A stretch of DNA of 64,000 nucleotides, from positions 275,215-339,214 of the forward strand of contig NZ_RJUE01000002.1 in NCBI RefSeq assembly GCF_024343735.1. Reading direction: 5' to 3'. This DNA comes from Lacihabitans sp. CCS-44 (GTDB lineage: Bacteria > Bacteroidota > Bacteroidia > Cytophagales > Spirosomataceae). The first letter of the stretch is position 1. Every line of letters begins with the position of its first letter. The notes beneath the pieces were generated by a model, which was not told the DNA's origin, ran no database searches, and worked only from the letters and a program-made list of their open reading frames with translations. The position numbers were made by a program, and so were the translations under genes. Positions 1-7,680 of this stretch are shown here, one piece after another.

Positions 1-304
1 CGGTAAAAACTCTGTCGGAATTGACGCCTTTGGTTACTTTTTCGTAAGCCGATATGCTTTCGTAAGGAATCAATACATAAATTTTGGCAGGATTGTCTTG
101 ACTCCACTCTTCAAAAGTTCCAATATTTTTCACACCTTGCCTGTTCAATGCAGGCAAAAGAGCCTTCTCAAGATAATTGTGTAATCCCGAAGCAGGCGAG
201 CCGAACTTCATGGTGTAAACCCGCAATTCATAAAATTCTCGTTGGGCAGAAACTGAGAAAGAAATAAAAACAATAGCAAATAAAAAGGATACTTTTTTCA
301 TCAT
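1..304 (-). CDS. NIPSNAP-family secreted protein, 3' end beyond window
   Basis: The frame is open from two adjacent ATG codons (304 or 301) to the left edge, so the C-terminus is missing. The product starts with a signal peptide of about 20 residues (lysines, a Phe/Ile/Val core, SVSAQ cleavage site). It continues with the YELRVYTMKFGS motif typical of the N-terminus of NIPSNAP domains, a small ferredoxin-like fold of unclear biochemical role. Exported NIPSNAP proteins are common in Bacteroidota. It is transcribed divergently from the flippase gene at 454. About 100 residues are visible; family identity is fairly safe, function is not. Confidence 0.75.
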   Translation of the reverse strand, partial: MMKKVSFLFAIVFISFSVSAQREFYELRVYTMKFGSPASGLHNYLEKALLPALNRQGVKNIGTFEEWSQDNPAKIYVLIPYESISAYEKVTKGVNSDRVFT

Positions 305-453
305 AAAATGGTTAGAATAAATTTAAAAGTAAATGTAAAGAAATTTCAATAATCTGAAAGTGCTATTTGTTACAGAAGAACGAAAGTCGCCGTTTCTTTT
401 GCATTCTTGCCCAAAAATTCGGAACATTGCGGCTCAATTTTGAATTTTTATAA

Positions 454-1962
454 ATGAGTTTAGTAAAAAAATTAGCTGGCGACACAGTGCTTTATGGAAT
501 GAGCAGCATTGTGGGTCGACTGCTAAACTGGCTTTTGGTAATTGTACACACCCGTGTATTTGAACAGCCCGAGCTCCTCACCGAAAACGCCCAACTCTAC
601 ACCTACGTAATTCCACTGAACATCCTATTTACCTTTGGTATGGAAACCGCTTTTTTCAGATATGGCTCCAAAAAAGAAAATCAGTCGGAGTATTTTAATC
701 TCATCCTTAGTTTCATCATTGTTCTGAGTGGCGTACTTTCTTTGGGATTGATTTTAGGTGCCACGCCCTTGGTAAATGCCATGCGTTTTCCCGGAAAAGA
801 ACGCTTGGTTATTATGTTGGCCATCATTATTGCCATAGACGCCATTTGTGCCATCGCTTTTGTAAAACTGCGAGCCCAAAACAAAGCCAAACGATTTGTA
901 GGCATTAAAATCACCAATATTGCCATCAATATTTTCTTAAATGCCTTTTATCTGATTTTCTGCAATAATATCCTGAAAGACAAGTTCTTACCTAACCTAA
1001 AACCTTTTGCGGCGTTTATTTACAATGCCAACATCGGCCCTGACTATATCATTTGGGCCAATTATGTAGCCAGTATGATTACGCTTGGTTTATTGTGGAA
1101 AGAGTTTGTTGGTTTCAAATTCACCATAAACTGGCCAAAGTTGAAAGAAGTTTTGGTTTATGCCTATCCACTTATGATAATGGGTCTGGCAGGAGCCATC
1201 AACCTCACAGCCGACCGACTGATGTTCAGGGAGTTGTTGCCTGAAGGCTTCTATTCCGACTTCCCAAAACCGGACCAGGCTTTTAGCATTTACTCACAAG
1301 TTTATAAATTGTCCATATTTATGACACTGGTGGTTCAGGCTTATCGCTATGCCGCCGACCCACTTTTTTTCTCAAAATTGGGCGACAAAAACTCACCCAA
1401 TTTGATAGCACTCAGCACCAAATGGTTTACCATTGCCTGTATAATTCTCTGGGTTGGTGTAAGTCTGAACCTTGACTGGATTGGTCTTCTGATTGGAGAA
1501 AATTATCGTTCAGGGCTTTACATTGTGCCAATATTGCTCTTAGCCAACTTATTTATAGGTGTTTATGGCAATACGTCTATTTGGTTTAAATTGGTAGACA
1601 AGACCAAATTTGGCACTTATCTTACCATCGCAGCTATGATTTTGACAATCATTCTGAACGTAATTCTCATACCAAGACTTGGCTACTTGGGTTGTGCGAT
1701 CACCTTTACTATTTCATCGTTTTTTATGGTGGTGGCTTGCTATATTTTGGGGCAAAAGCATTACCCAATACCCTACGAACTAAAAGAAATCTCGGCCTAC
1801 TTGTTAGGTGCGGGATTGATTATTTTAGCCAATACCCAAATTCATATCAGCAATTATTGGGTATCAGTCCCTTACCACATGCTCCTGACATTTTTGTTTA
1901 TTGGGGTAGTTTATTGGTATGAGTTTAAGGTGAAGAAATTTAGACTTCATGAGAATTCATAA
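454..1962 (+). CDS. Polysaccharide flippase, Wzx/MATE-like (MOP superfamily)
   Basis: The 502-residue protein is almost entirely hydrophobic, with about 12-14 predicted membrane helices. Its N-terminus (LAGDTVLYGMSSIVGRLLNW) is of the kind found in O-unit or exopolysaccharide flippases of the MOP superfamily. Such proteins move undecaprenyl-linked sugar units across the inner membrane. No glycosyltransferase or polymerase gene lies next to it, so the polysaccharide served is unknown. The last 23 bp overlap the 3' end of the convergent zeta-toxin-like gene, so transcripts collide tail to tail. Length matches the family. Confidence 0.85.
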   Translation: MSLVKKLAGDTVLYGMSSIVGRLLNWLLVIVHTRVFEQPELLTENAQLYTYVIPLNILFTFGMETAFFRYGSKKENQSEYFNLILSFIIVLSGVLSLGLILGATPLVNAMRFPGKERLVIMLAIIIAIDAICAIAFVKLRAQNKAKRFVGIKITNIAINIFLNAFYLIFCNNILKDKFLPNLKPFAAFIYNANIGPDYIIWANYVASMITLGLLWKEFVGFKFTINWPKLKEVLVYAYPLMIMGLAGAINLTADRLMFRELLPEGFYSDFPKPDQAFSIYSQVYKLSIFMTLVVQAYRYAADPLFFSKLGDKNSPNLIALSTKWFTIACIILWVGVSLNLDWIGLLIGENYRSGLYIVPILLLANLFIGVYGNTSIWFKLVDKTKFGTYLTIAAMILTIILNVILIPRLGYLGCAITFTISSFFMVVACYILGQKHYPIPYELKEISAYLLGAGLIILANTQIHISNYWVSVPYHMLLTFLFIGVVYWYEFKVKKFRLHENS

Positions 1963-2587
1963 AACTATCGATTGATGACTTTAAATTTATTAGATTATAT
2001 TTGGTGACAATATCGATAAATTTTTCGTCAATATATTTCACTTTTCTATTGGAGTAATCAAAAAGCTGCCTGACCTCTGCAAAGCTACTACTGTCAATAA
2101 TCGTAACTTGTGTATATTTTGAGAAATAGGTGTCTAGATTAATTAATCCTTTGATATATCTTGCTTCTATAGTCTTGCTGTCTACATAGTGTCCTCCATT
2201 TGAAAGCCTCATTTCCACTCTCTTTTTACACAATTCAACATCTTCCAAGAATAGAAAAGTTAAAACTGTATTAAAACCACAATTTGCGAACTTCTCTCTC
2301 CAAATATCAATAGTTGGACTATCAAAATTGGTCTGGAAAGAAAAAGATTTAAAGCATTTTATGGCTTCTTCGGCTTCCTCTTCAAATATTTCTTTAACTC
2401 TATTATATAAATTCTCTTCGATTTGAGAAGTCATAATATTTAAAAAACTCTTGAAAAGTTCTGAAAATCGAAAATCAAAATCAAAACTTCTTGTAGAATA
2501 TGTCTTGGCAAGAGAGCTATCATCCTCTGTCGAATAAAAAGATTTCCCCGACCCATTTGGTCCAGCAATTACCACAAAATCAGGCAT
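1940..2587 (-). CDS. Zeta-toxin-like P-loop kinase
   Basis: The 215-residue protein opens with a Walker A motif, GPNGSGKS at residues 9-16, right at the N-terminus as in zeta-toxin-family kinases. A later segment RxxxRLSNGGHYVD, followed by a Y-x-x-G-L-x-N-L stretch, matches the conserved R-GGH-V region of these proteins. Characterised zeta toxins phosphorylate UDP-N-acetylglucosamine precursors; chromosomal relatives in Bacteroidota are mostly uncharacterised. A 59-codon gene ends 5 bp upstream of this start, the arrangement of a two-gene toxin-antitoxin operon. Toxin activity is inferred from family and layout only. Confidence 0.75.
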   Translation of the reverse strand: MPDFVVIAGPNGSGKSFYSTEDDSSLAKTYSTRSFDFDFRFSELFKSFLNIMTSQIEENLYNRVKEIFEEEAEEAIKCFKSFSFQTNFDSPTIDIWREKFANCGFNTVLTFLFLEDVELCKKRVEMRLSNGGHYVDSKTIEARYIKGLINLDTYFSKYTQVTIIDSSSFAEVRQLFDYSNRKVKYIDEKFIDIVTKYNLINLKSSIDSFMNSHEV

Positions 2588-2592
2588 GCTAT

Positions 2593-2772
2593 TTAGGAAT
2601 GAAAGTAGTGTGTGGCAATCTTCCTTTTCTTGACTCTTCCTTGTCTATAAGCCTCAGACTCACTATTCATATCTAACAACATAGACTTTGACTTTTCGTC
2701 TAAAATCAAAATCTTGCTTTCTTTTAATTTAGCAATTCGGCTTTTCAAACTCGCAATATCAGTGTTTACCAT
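2593..2772 (-). CDS. Small charged protein, candidate antitoxin for the zeta-like kinase
   Basis: This 59-codon frame runs from ATG at 2772 to TAA at 2593, 5 bp before the zeta-like gene. The product begins MVNTDIASLKSRI and is rich in Lys, Glu and Leu with a likely helical N-terminal half (heptad-like spacing of Ile and Leu). A short basic tail (GRVKKRKIATH) follows. Size, position and tight spacing fit the small antitoxin that precedes many chromosomal zeta-like genes. I do not recognise a named family, so the role rests on context. Confidence 0.6.
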   Translation of the reverse strand: MVNTDIASLKSRIAKLKESKILILDEKSKSMLLDMNSESEAYRQGRVKKRKIATHYFHS

Positions 2773-2803
2773 ATTCTTGAATAAAGGTACAATTTACGAA
2801 AAA

Positions 2804-3193
2804 TTACAAATTTCCTATAATCTTCCCAGCAATTTCGGCCAATTCTTCCTGCGAAATCTTTATTTTAGAGTTGAAATTCATGTCGTTCATGCTATTCATC
2901 GGTATCAGATGTACATGTGCATGAGGCACTTCTAAGCCAATAACTGCTACGCCCACTCTTTTACAAGGTACAGCCTTACGAATGGCCGGTTCCAAAGACT
3001 TTGCAAAAGCCATCAATCCAGCATAAAGTTCATCCGAAAGATCAAAAAGGTAGTCCACTTCCTTTTTCGGCACCACCAAAGTATGTCCAGGTGCACATGG
3101 AAATACATCTAAAAACGCAAAGAAATCTTCTGTTTCGGCTATTTTGTGGCAAGGAATCTCACCATTTATGATTTTCGTGAATATGGAGGCCAT
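2804..3193 (-). CDS. HIT-family nucleotide hydrolase/transferase
   Basis: The 129-residue protein carries the histidine triad HAHVHL at residues 91-96, with the central histidine expected to form the nucleotidyl intermediate. The N-terminus (SIFTKIINGEIP) and the segment APGHTLVVPKKE are classic for Hint/HIT proteins, which hydrolyse nucleoside phosphoramidates or dinucleotide substrates. Length matches bacterial HIT proteins. It is the first gene of a leftward run and is separated from the zeta locus by about 30 bp, so co-transcription is possible but a functional link is not implied. Confidence 0.93.
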   Translation of the reverse strand: MASIFTKIINGEIPCHKIAETEDFFAFLDVFPCAPGHTLVVPKKEVDYLFDLSDELYAGLMAFAKSLEPAIRKAVPCKRVGVAVIGLEVPHAHVHLIPMNSMNDMNFNSKIKISQEELAEIAGKIIGNL

Positions 3194-3290
3194 AAGTTTG
3201 GTTATTTTTCTGCAATTTTAGAGAAATCTAATCAAATACCTCTCTTGACCTTGAAAATTCTTTGCAAAAAATATTAGAATCTAAAGTGCA

Positions 3291-3307
3291 TTAGCTAACT
3301 TAGCTAA
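3291..3307. promoter_or_regulatory. Tandem TTAGCTAA sites upstream of the Phd/PIN operon
   Basis: Two copies of the 8-bp palindrome TTAGCTAA lie end to end with one base between them, 15 bp before the antitoxin start. Phd/YefM antitoxins repress their own operons by binding short palindromes near the promoter, so this is a reasonable operator candidate. Similar TTAGCTAA units occur by chance in AT-rich DNA, including near 58.9 kb. Confidence 0.4.
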
Positions 3308-3321
3308 ATAAAATATGATTT

Positions 3322-3579
3322 ATGGAGACTGTAAACATTCATGACGCCAAAAGTCAGTTGTCTGCGTTGATAAATAAGGTACTTAATGGCGAGAAAATTA
3401 TTATTGCTCGTAACAATCAGCCCGTTGTAGAGTTAGTGGCTTTAAAAAAACAAAAACGAGTACCCGGACAGTTAACGGGTAAAATCAAGGTTTTGGGCAC
3501 TTGGGAAGAATCCGATGTTGCTGTAAGTGAATTGTTTGATAACAATGAGATATTCCGAAATGAGAAAAATACTAATTGA
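3322..3579 (+). CDS. Phd/YefM-type antitoxin
   Basis: The 85-residue protein begins METVNIHDAKSQLSALI, the usual N-terminal DNA-binding fold of Phd/YefM antitoxins, followed by a GEKIIIARNNQPVVELV strand-rich segment. The C-terminal half (residues 50-85) is charged and probably wraps the toxin. It overlaps the PIN toxin gene by 20 bp, as expected for a translationally coupled pair. Antitoxins of this type neutralise the toxin and repress the operon. Confidence 0.92.
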   Translation: METVNIHDAKSQLSALINKVLNGEKIIIARNNQPVVELVALKKQKRVPGQLTGKIKVLGTWEESDVAVSELFDNNEIFRNEKNTN

Positions 3580-3937
3580 TACACACATATTGATTTGGTG
3601 GTTATCAGAACCAAGTAAACTAAAAAAAGACCATTATGACTTGATAGCGGATTCCGAAAAGACCATTTTCGTTAGTGTAGCGAGCTTCTTTGAAATTGGA
3701 ATTAAAGAAAAAATTGGCAAACTAGAATTTGAAGGTAACTTTGAAACCATACTGAAAGCTAACGGCTTTGAAAGTTTGCCAATCGCTCTAAAACATTTGG
3801 AAACCCTAAGAAAAACAGAATTTACGTATAAAGATCCATTTGACATGGTTTTAATTGCCCAAGCCATTTCTGAAAATATAGAATTGATTTCCTATGATAG
3901 TCAGTTTTTAAATATAAAAGGACTAAAGATAATTTAA
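3560..3937 (+). CDS. PIN-domain toxin ribonuclease (Phd partner)
   Basis: The 125-residue product carries the PIN acidic residues: D7 in KILIDTHILIWW, E45 in SFFEIGIK, D92 and D95 in YKDPFDMVLIAQA, and D113. These coordinate the metal used to cut RNA. The start at 3560 is preferred over an upstream ATG at 3527, because it places the conserved RKILIDTH segment at the N-terminus and limits the overlap with the antitoxin gene to 20 bp. Its stop codon shares one base with the ATG of the following DUF3472 gene (TAATG), so that gene may be read by coupled translation. Confidence 0.9.
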   Translation: MRKILIDTHILIWWLSEPSKLKKDHYDLIADSEKTIFVSVASFFEIGIKEKIGKLEFEGNFETILKANGFESLPIALKHLETLRKTEFTYKDPFDMVLIAQAISENIELISYDSQFLNIKGLKII

Positions 3938-5229
3938 TGTTAGAATTAAAAAGAATAAGTTTCATCATTTGTCTTTTCATCATTTCAGGATGTAAATCCA
4001 TTGCTATACCCTTGATGCATTCCCATGACCCAAACCTCCAAAAAATACCACTCGGTGGCAATGCTTGGGTTACAAACGGGGCTGAAATTACGGAGAAAGG
4101 GTTGGGAAATTGGACGATCATTGATCAAGTCTGCAAAGTTTATTTCAAAGTAAATAAGGTTGGAAAACTCAAAATTTCAGTATTTTCAGAAGCTGTAAGT
4201 AGCAAAATAAAAATATCAATTTCAGGCAAAAGTAACGTGATTGAGCTAAAAGGCGAAGCTGAAACGATGGCTGGTGAATGGGATATATTGAAGGCTGGAT
4301 ATGTGGAAATACAACTCGTTGGTATCGAAAAACAAGGAAATACTTTTGGCGAAATATCAGCCATCGGCATAAGTGGAAGTTGTGTAAACTCAGAAACTGC
4401 CTTCGTGAAAAACAACGAGGGCAATTACTTCTATTGGGGAAGACGCGGGCCTTCTGTTCATCTCAATTATAACACCGATGGATTAGAAAATATCGAATGG
4501 TTTTATTCGGAAATGACTGTTCCAGAAAAAAACGACATAATTGGCTCTTATTACATGGCCAATGGTTTTGGCGAAGGATATTTTGGCATGCAAGTAAATT
4601 CTGAAACTGAAAGAAGAGTTTTGTTTTCTATTTGGAGTCCTTTTACTACAGACGATCCAAGTAAAATCCCCTTAGATCATAAGATAATTATGCTAAAAAA
4701 AGGCAAAAATGTATACACGGGTGAGTTTTGAAACGAAGGGGCAGGTGGCCAGAGTTATTTGAAATACAACTGGAAAGTTGGCAATAATTACAAATTTTTG
4801 GTTGGTGCCAAACCTGACGGCCTTGGATTTACTATCTACACGGCATACTTTTTTGCACCCGAAGAAAACCAGTGGTTATTGATAGCGAGTTTCAAAAGAC
4901 CCAAGACCAACACTTACTTGAAAAATCTATATTCTTTTTTGGAAAACTTCGAGCCAGAAACCGGAAACCAAGCTCGTCAAGCTACATACAGAAACCAATG
5001 GGCGTTTGACACAAAAAAAGGTTGGGTCGAAATCAACAAAATAACCTTCACAGCTGACGCTACCGCCAGAATTGGGTACCGCAAAGACTACGAAGGTGGT
5101 AATTTGGGAGATGGTTTTTACCTCAAAAACTGTGGATTTTCAAACAAAACCACAGCCATAAAAACCCTATTTGAAAGACCATTAAAAAATATTAAACCTC
5201 AAATGAATTTTGAACAATTGCCAAATTAA
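3937..5229 (+). pseudogene. DUF5077-DUF3472 lipoprotein gene interrupted by one TGA codon
   Basis: One continuous frame of 431 codons is broken only by TGA at 4729-4731 (codon 265). The N-terminal part has a lipoprotein signal (FIISGC, Cys19), then a DUF5077 region (GGNAWVTNGAEI) and the first part of DUF3472. Homology resumes at once after the stop (NEGAGGQSYLKYNW), and a Gly codon is expected at the stop in related proteins, so GGA to TGA is the simplest change. Nothing else is damaged, which points to a recent nonsense mutation, a sequencing error or readthrough. DUF3472 proteins are surface or periplasmic proteins of unknown function near carbohydrate genes. The start overlaps the PIN toxin stop. 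Confidence 0.8.
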
Positions 5230-5436
5230 GTTTAAAATATGTTTTAGATGAAATAGCAAACCCACAACTAACTAATAATTAACTATTAGACTGCAACCAG
5301 ACATCCTAAGTATCCTATGTATTTTTTGGTAACCATTTGTAATTACAAACCACCCAAGGCCATTTTATTTACTTAAGGAATTTTTCTGGCATGTGTTTAG
5401 CTGGTATTTATTTCCATAATTAAATCAAAACAATTA

Positions 5437-7077
5437 ATGAAAAAATTATCCATCATTATTATTTCACTATTCCTAACAAACAGCACAATTGCTCAAAAAC
5501 TAGACAAAAAAGTTTCCATAACTTTAAATCTTTTCAAGGACCAAGAAAGTCCGCCGATTATTACCAATTTCAATATCAATCAAAATGGTGAAATCGTAAC
5601 ATTTTTCACTCAAAGGTTTAGAGGGAAGGGGGAATTTGGAAACCCTTTAACCTACTCTCAGCAGATAAACAAAAAATTCTTTGAAACCAAAATGGAAGAC
5701 ATTGAGTATTTTCCATATTTCATAACATTTAAGCATGATCTGAATCTCAATCCCAAAGGCTCGGCAGCCAACTTCTTTTACTCTCCTAGAAACGTCAACA
5801 TCAAACCTTCGTTTCTTAAAATCCCAATCTTTGCCAAGTCAGTTTATCCAGAAAATTTAAGCTTTGCTGGTAGTATGTTGGATTTTCTAAAATCCAACCC
5901 CGAGCTAGACATCGAACGGGCAACATACAATACCTTAGTAACTGACCATGACGGAGTCCTTAAAATTAAAAATTCAAAAGCAGTAACTGTTTCAAAAGAT
6001 TTTAGACTCCAAGCGAAAGAGAATGGTTTTTTCAATCCAGTAATAAACACGCATAAACTTGACTTTCAAGACCCCAAACTAAATGGACTATTAACAAGGG
6101 AGGAAAAAGCTTTTCAGCTATCTGAGGGTAATATGATACAATTTCTTATTAAAACCGATGAAAATGACAATTATGCAGCCTACAAAAATAATGTCTTCAT
6201 AGTATTTGACGAAAAGGGGAAAGTCAAAGAATCTTATGAAGAATTCCAGCCTTACATAACCAAATTTATCAAGCGACTCCAAGTGTTAAGCGAAAAAGGT
6301 GAACCAGCGGGTGTAATATATTTATTTAGCAGCAATCAACCGGCTCTTGGAAAAGCCCCAAGAAACCCTGTTGCCAACGATTTTTACTTCTATTATTTTG
6401 ACAACCAAGGCAAAAAGGTCATTTCTAAGAAATTCAACTATGGCGACAACGAAAATAAAGACAACGCATTCAAGCCAATCTTCGCCATAAAATCTGCCGC
6501 TGGAATTAAATTGTTAAACGCCAATGGTTTTGGAATATCAAAAAAAGGTGCATTTTTTGAGAAAATCCAAATGGATAATACTGGAAATATTACTTCGAAA
6601 GAAACTTTTGAGGCTGAATTATACAAGTCGAAATACAGTAACAGAGTAGATTTTATAGAGTTAGAAAACGTAGTTTTTCAGGATGGAAAATTTTACAATA
6701 TTTCCAAGGCTGTAAGCCCAGGCAGTGAAAATATAGAAAGTAAGTCACTCGGAATTGGGCTCTCAGTCATTAATTCGGATTTAACGGTTGAATTTAATGG
6801 AGAAATTCTAAATCACTCTCCTGTAACAAACAATGGATACCTTGAAACTGTAAAGTTCGACAACAAAAATTATATCATTTATAATATATCGACGGCTGGT
6901 TCTTACATTGTTGATTTGAAAAACTATCAGTCTGTATTTAAAGTCGGAACATCAAATTCTTCGTATAGTTTTTGGAGTACTGGTCGGAACTTCATCATTG
7001 ATAAAGTCAACAAGTCGGCCTATTTTGTATTTCCAGAGAGCGAGAAATCAGTTCATATCCAAAAAGTAACTTTCTAA
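5437..7077 (+). CDS. Secreted protein of unknown function
   Basis: The 546-residue protein starts with a clear signal peptide (MKKLSIIIISLFLTNSTIAQ). The mature part is rich in beta-strand-like stretches with scattered polar loops, including repeated short units of the kind F-D-x-x-G-K-K (near residues 245 and 320). That would fit a beta-propeller or similar all-beta fold. I do not recognise a named family, and no catalytic motif stands out. A strong palindrome follows the stop codon and probably ends the transcript. Confidence 0.65.
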   Translation: MKKLSIIIISLFLTNSTIAQKLDKKVSITLNLFKDQESPPIITNFNINQNGEIVTFFTQRFRGKGEFGNPLTYSQQINKKFFETKMEDIEYFPYFITFKHDLNLNPKGSAANFFYSPRNVNIKPSFLKIPIFAKSVYPENLSFAGSMLDFLKSNPELDIERATYNTLVTDHDGVLKIKNSKAVTVSKDFRLQAKENGFFNPVINTHKLDFQDPKLNGLLTREEKAFQLSEGNMIQFLIKTDENDNYAAYKNNVFIVFDEKGKVKESYEEFQPYITKFIKRLQVLSEKGEPAGVIYLFSSNQPALGKAPRNPVANDFYFYYFDNQGKKVISKKFNYGDNENKDNAFKPIFAIKSAAGIKLLNANGFGISKKGAFFEKIQMDNTGNITSKETFEAELYKSKYSNRVDFIELENVVFQDGKFYNISKAVSPGSENIESKSLGIGLSVINSDLTVEFNGEILNHSPVTNNGYLETVKFDNKNYIIYNISTAGSYIVDLKNYQSVFKVGTSNSSYSFWSTGRNFIIDKVNKSAYFVFPESEKSVHIQKVTF

Positions 7078-7086
7078 AGATAATGC

Positions 7087-7115
7087 ATAGCTGTCTATTC
7101 CGAATAGACAGCTAT
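7087..7115. terminator. Hairpin after the 5437 gene
   Basis: A near-perfect 29-bp palindrome (arms ATAGCTGTCTATTC) lies 9 bp after the stop codon. It can form a 12-14 bp stem with a tiny loop. No long T tract follows, so it may terminate weakly or protect the mRNA 3' end. Confidence 0.55.
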
Positions 7116-7134
7116 CTCTATTCCAATTTATAAC

Positions 7135-7296
7135 TCACACAAACCCCTTAATACTCAAAGTCCCATTTTCTCTCTGAAAGTCTGGCATCAGCGTTTGGTT
7201 GCCTTGTTTTATAGTTCCGAAATAAAGATGACTGTAAGATTTGATTTTCATGAGCATCAAATCTGGAAGCCGAACTTTCAGCAGTGCTGGTTGAAC
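7135..7296 (-). pseudogene. C-terminal gene remnant of unknown family
   Basis: Reading leftwards, about 53 codons of protein-like sequence end at a stop at 7135 (for example SYSHLYFGTIKQGNQ and RENGTLSIKGFV). The frame continues only into the antisense strand of the adjacent DUF3472 fragment, so the original N-terminal part is gone. It looks like the 3' end of a lost gene, cut at the junction near 7296. I cannot name the family. Confidence 0.45.
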
Positions 7297-7495
7297 GAAA
7301 ATCAACAAAATAACCTTCACAGCAGATGCTACCGCCAGAATTGGGTACCGCAAAGACTACGAAGGTGGTAATTTGGGAGATGGTTTTTACCTGAAAAACT
7401 GTGGCTTCTCAAACGAAACTACAGCCATGAAAACCCTATTTGAAAGACCATTAAAAAATATTAAACCTCTAGTTGATTTTTCAAAACTGCCATAA
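7297..7495 (+). pseudogene. Duplicated 3' fragment of a DUF3472 gene
   Basis: This stretch is nearly identical to the last 200 bp of the interrupted DUF3472 gene (5029-5229). It encodes NKITFTADATARIGYRKDY and onward to FERPLKNIKP, with a divergent last few codons and its own stop at 7493-7495. It has no start or upstream coding part. It abuts a remnant on the opposite strand at about 7296. The pair is best read as a deletion or recombination scar that removed a second DUF3472 paralogue. Confidence 0.85.
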
Positions 7496-7643
7496 TGTTT
7501 AAGTTAGGGTTGGGAGTTTGGCAGATTATTTTTTCAAGAGAGTTGCTTTAGCTTTAATGTATGATTGCTCGAGTCCAAAAGATATAAAGAGTTTTTAATT
7601 TTGGTCAATTTTTATATATGGCTGATAGATTACACTTATAAAC

Positions 7644-7674
7644 AAAAAACTCTCTGCTTAGCAGAGAGTTTTTT
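7644..7674. terminator. Bidirectional rho-independent terminator of the LruC gene
   Basis: A perfect stem (CTCTCTGC / GCAGAGAG) is flanked by A6 on one side and T6 on the other, 7 bp beyond the LruC stop codon. It should work in both directions, ending the leftward LruC transcript. Confidence 0.9.
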
Positions 7675-7680
7675 GTTATT

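Noticed and set aside
2714..2935. 73-codon plus-strand frame across the HIT gene end
   Set aside because: It is antisense to the HIT catalytic motif and to the small antitoxin-like gene, both better supported.
4729..4731. TGA read as selenocysteine
   Set aside because: The related residue is glycine, not cysteine, and no bacterial SECIS-like hairpin is evident just downstream.
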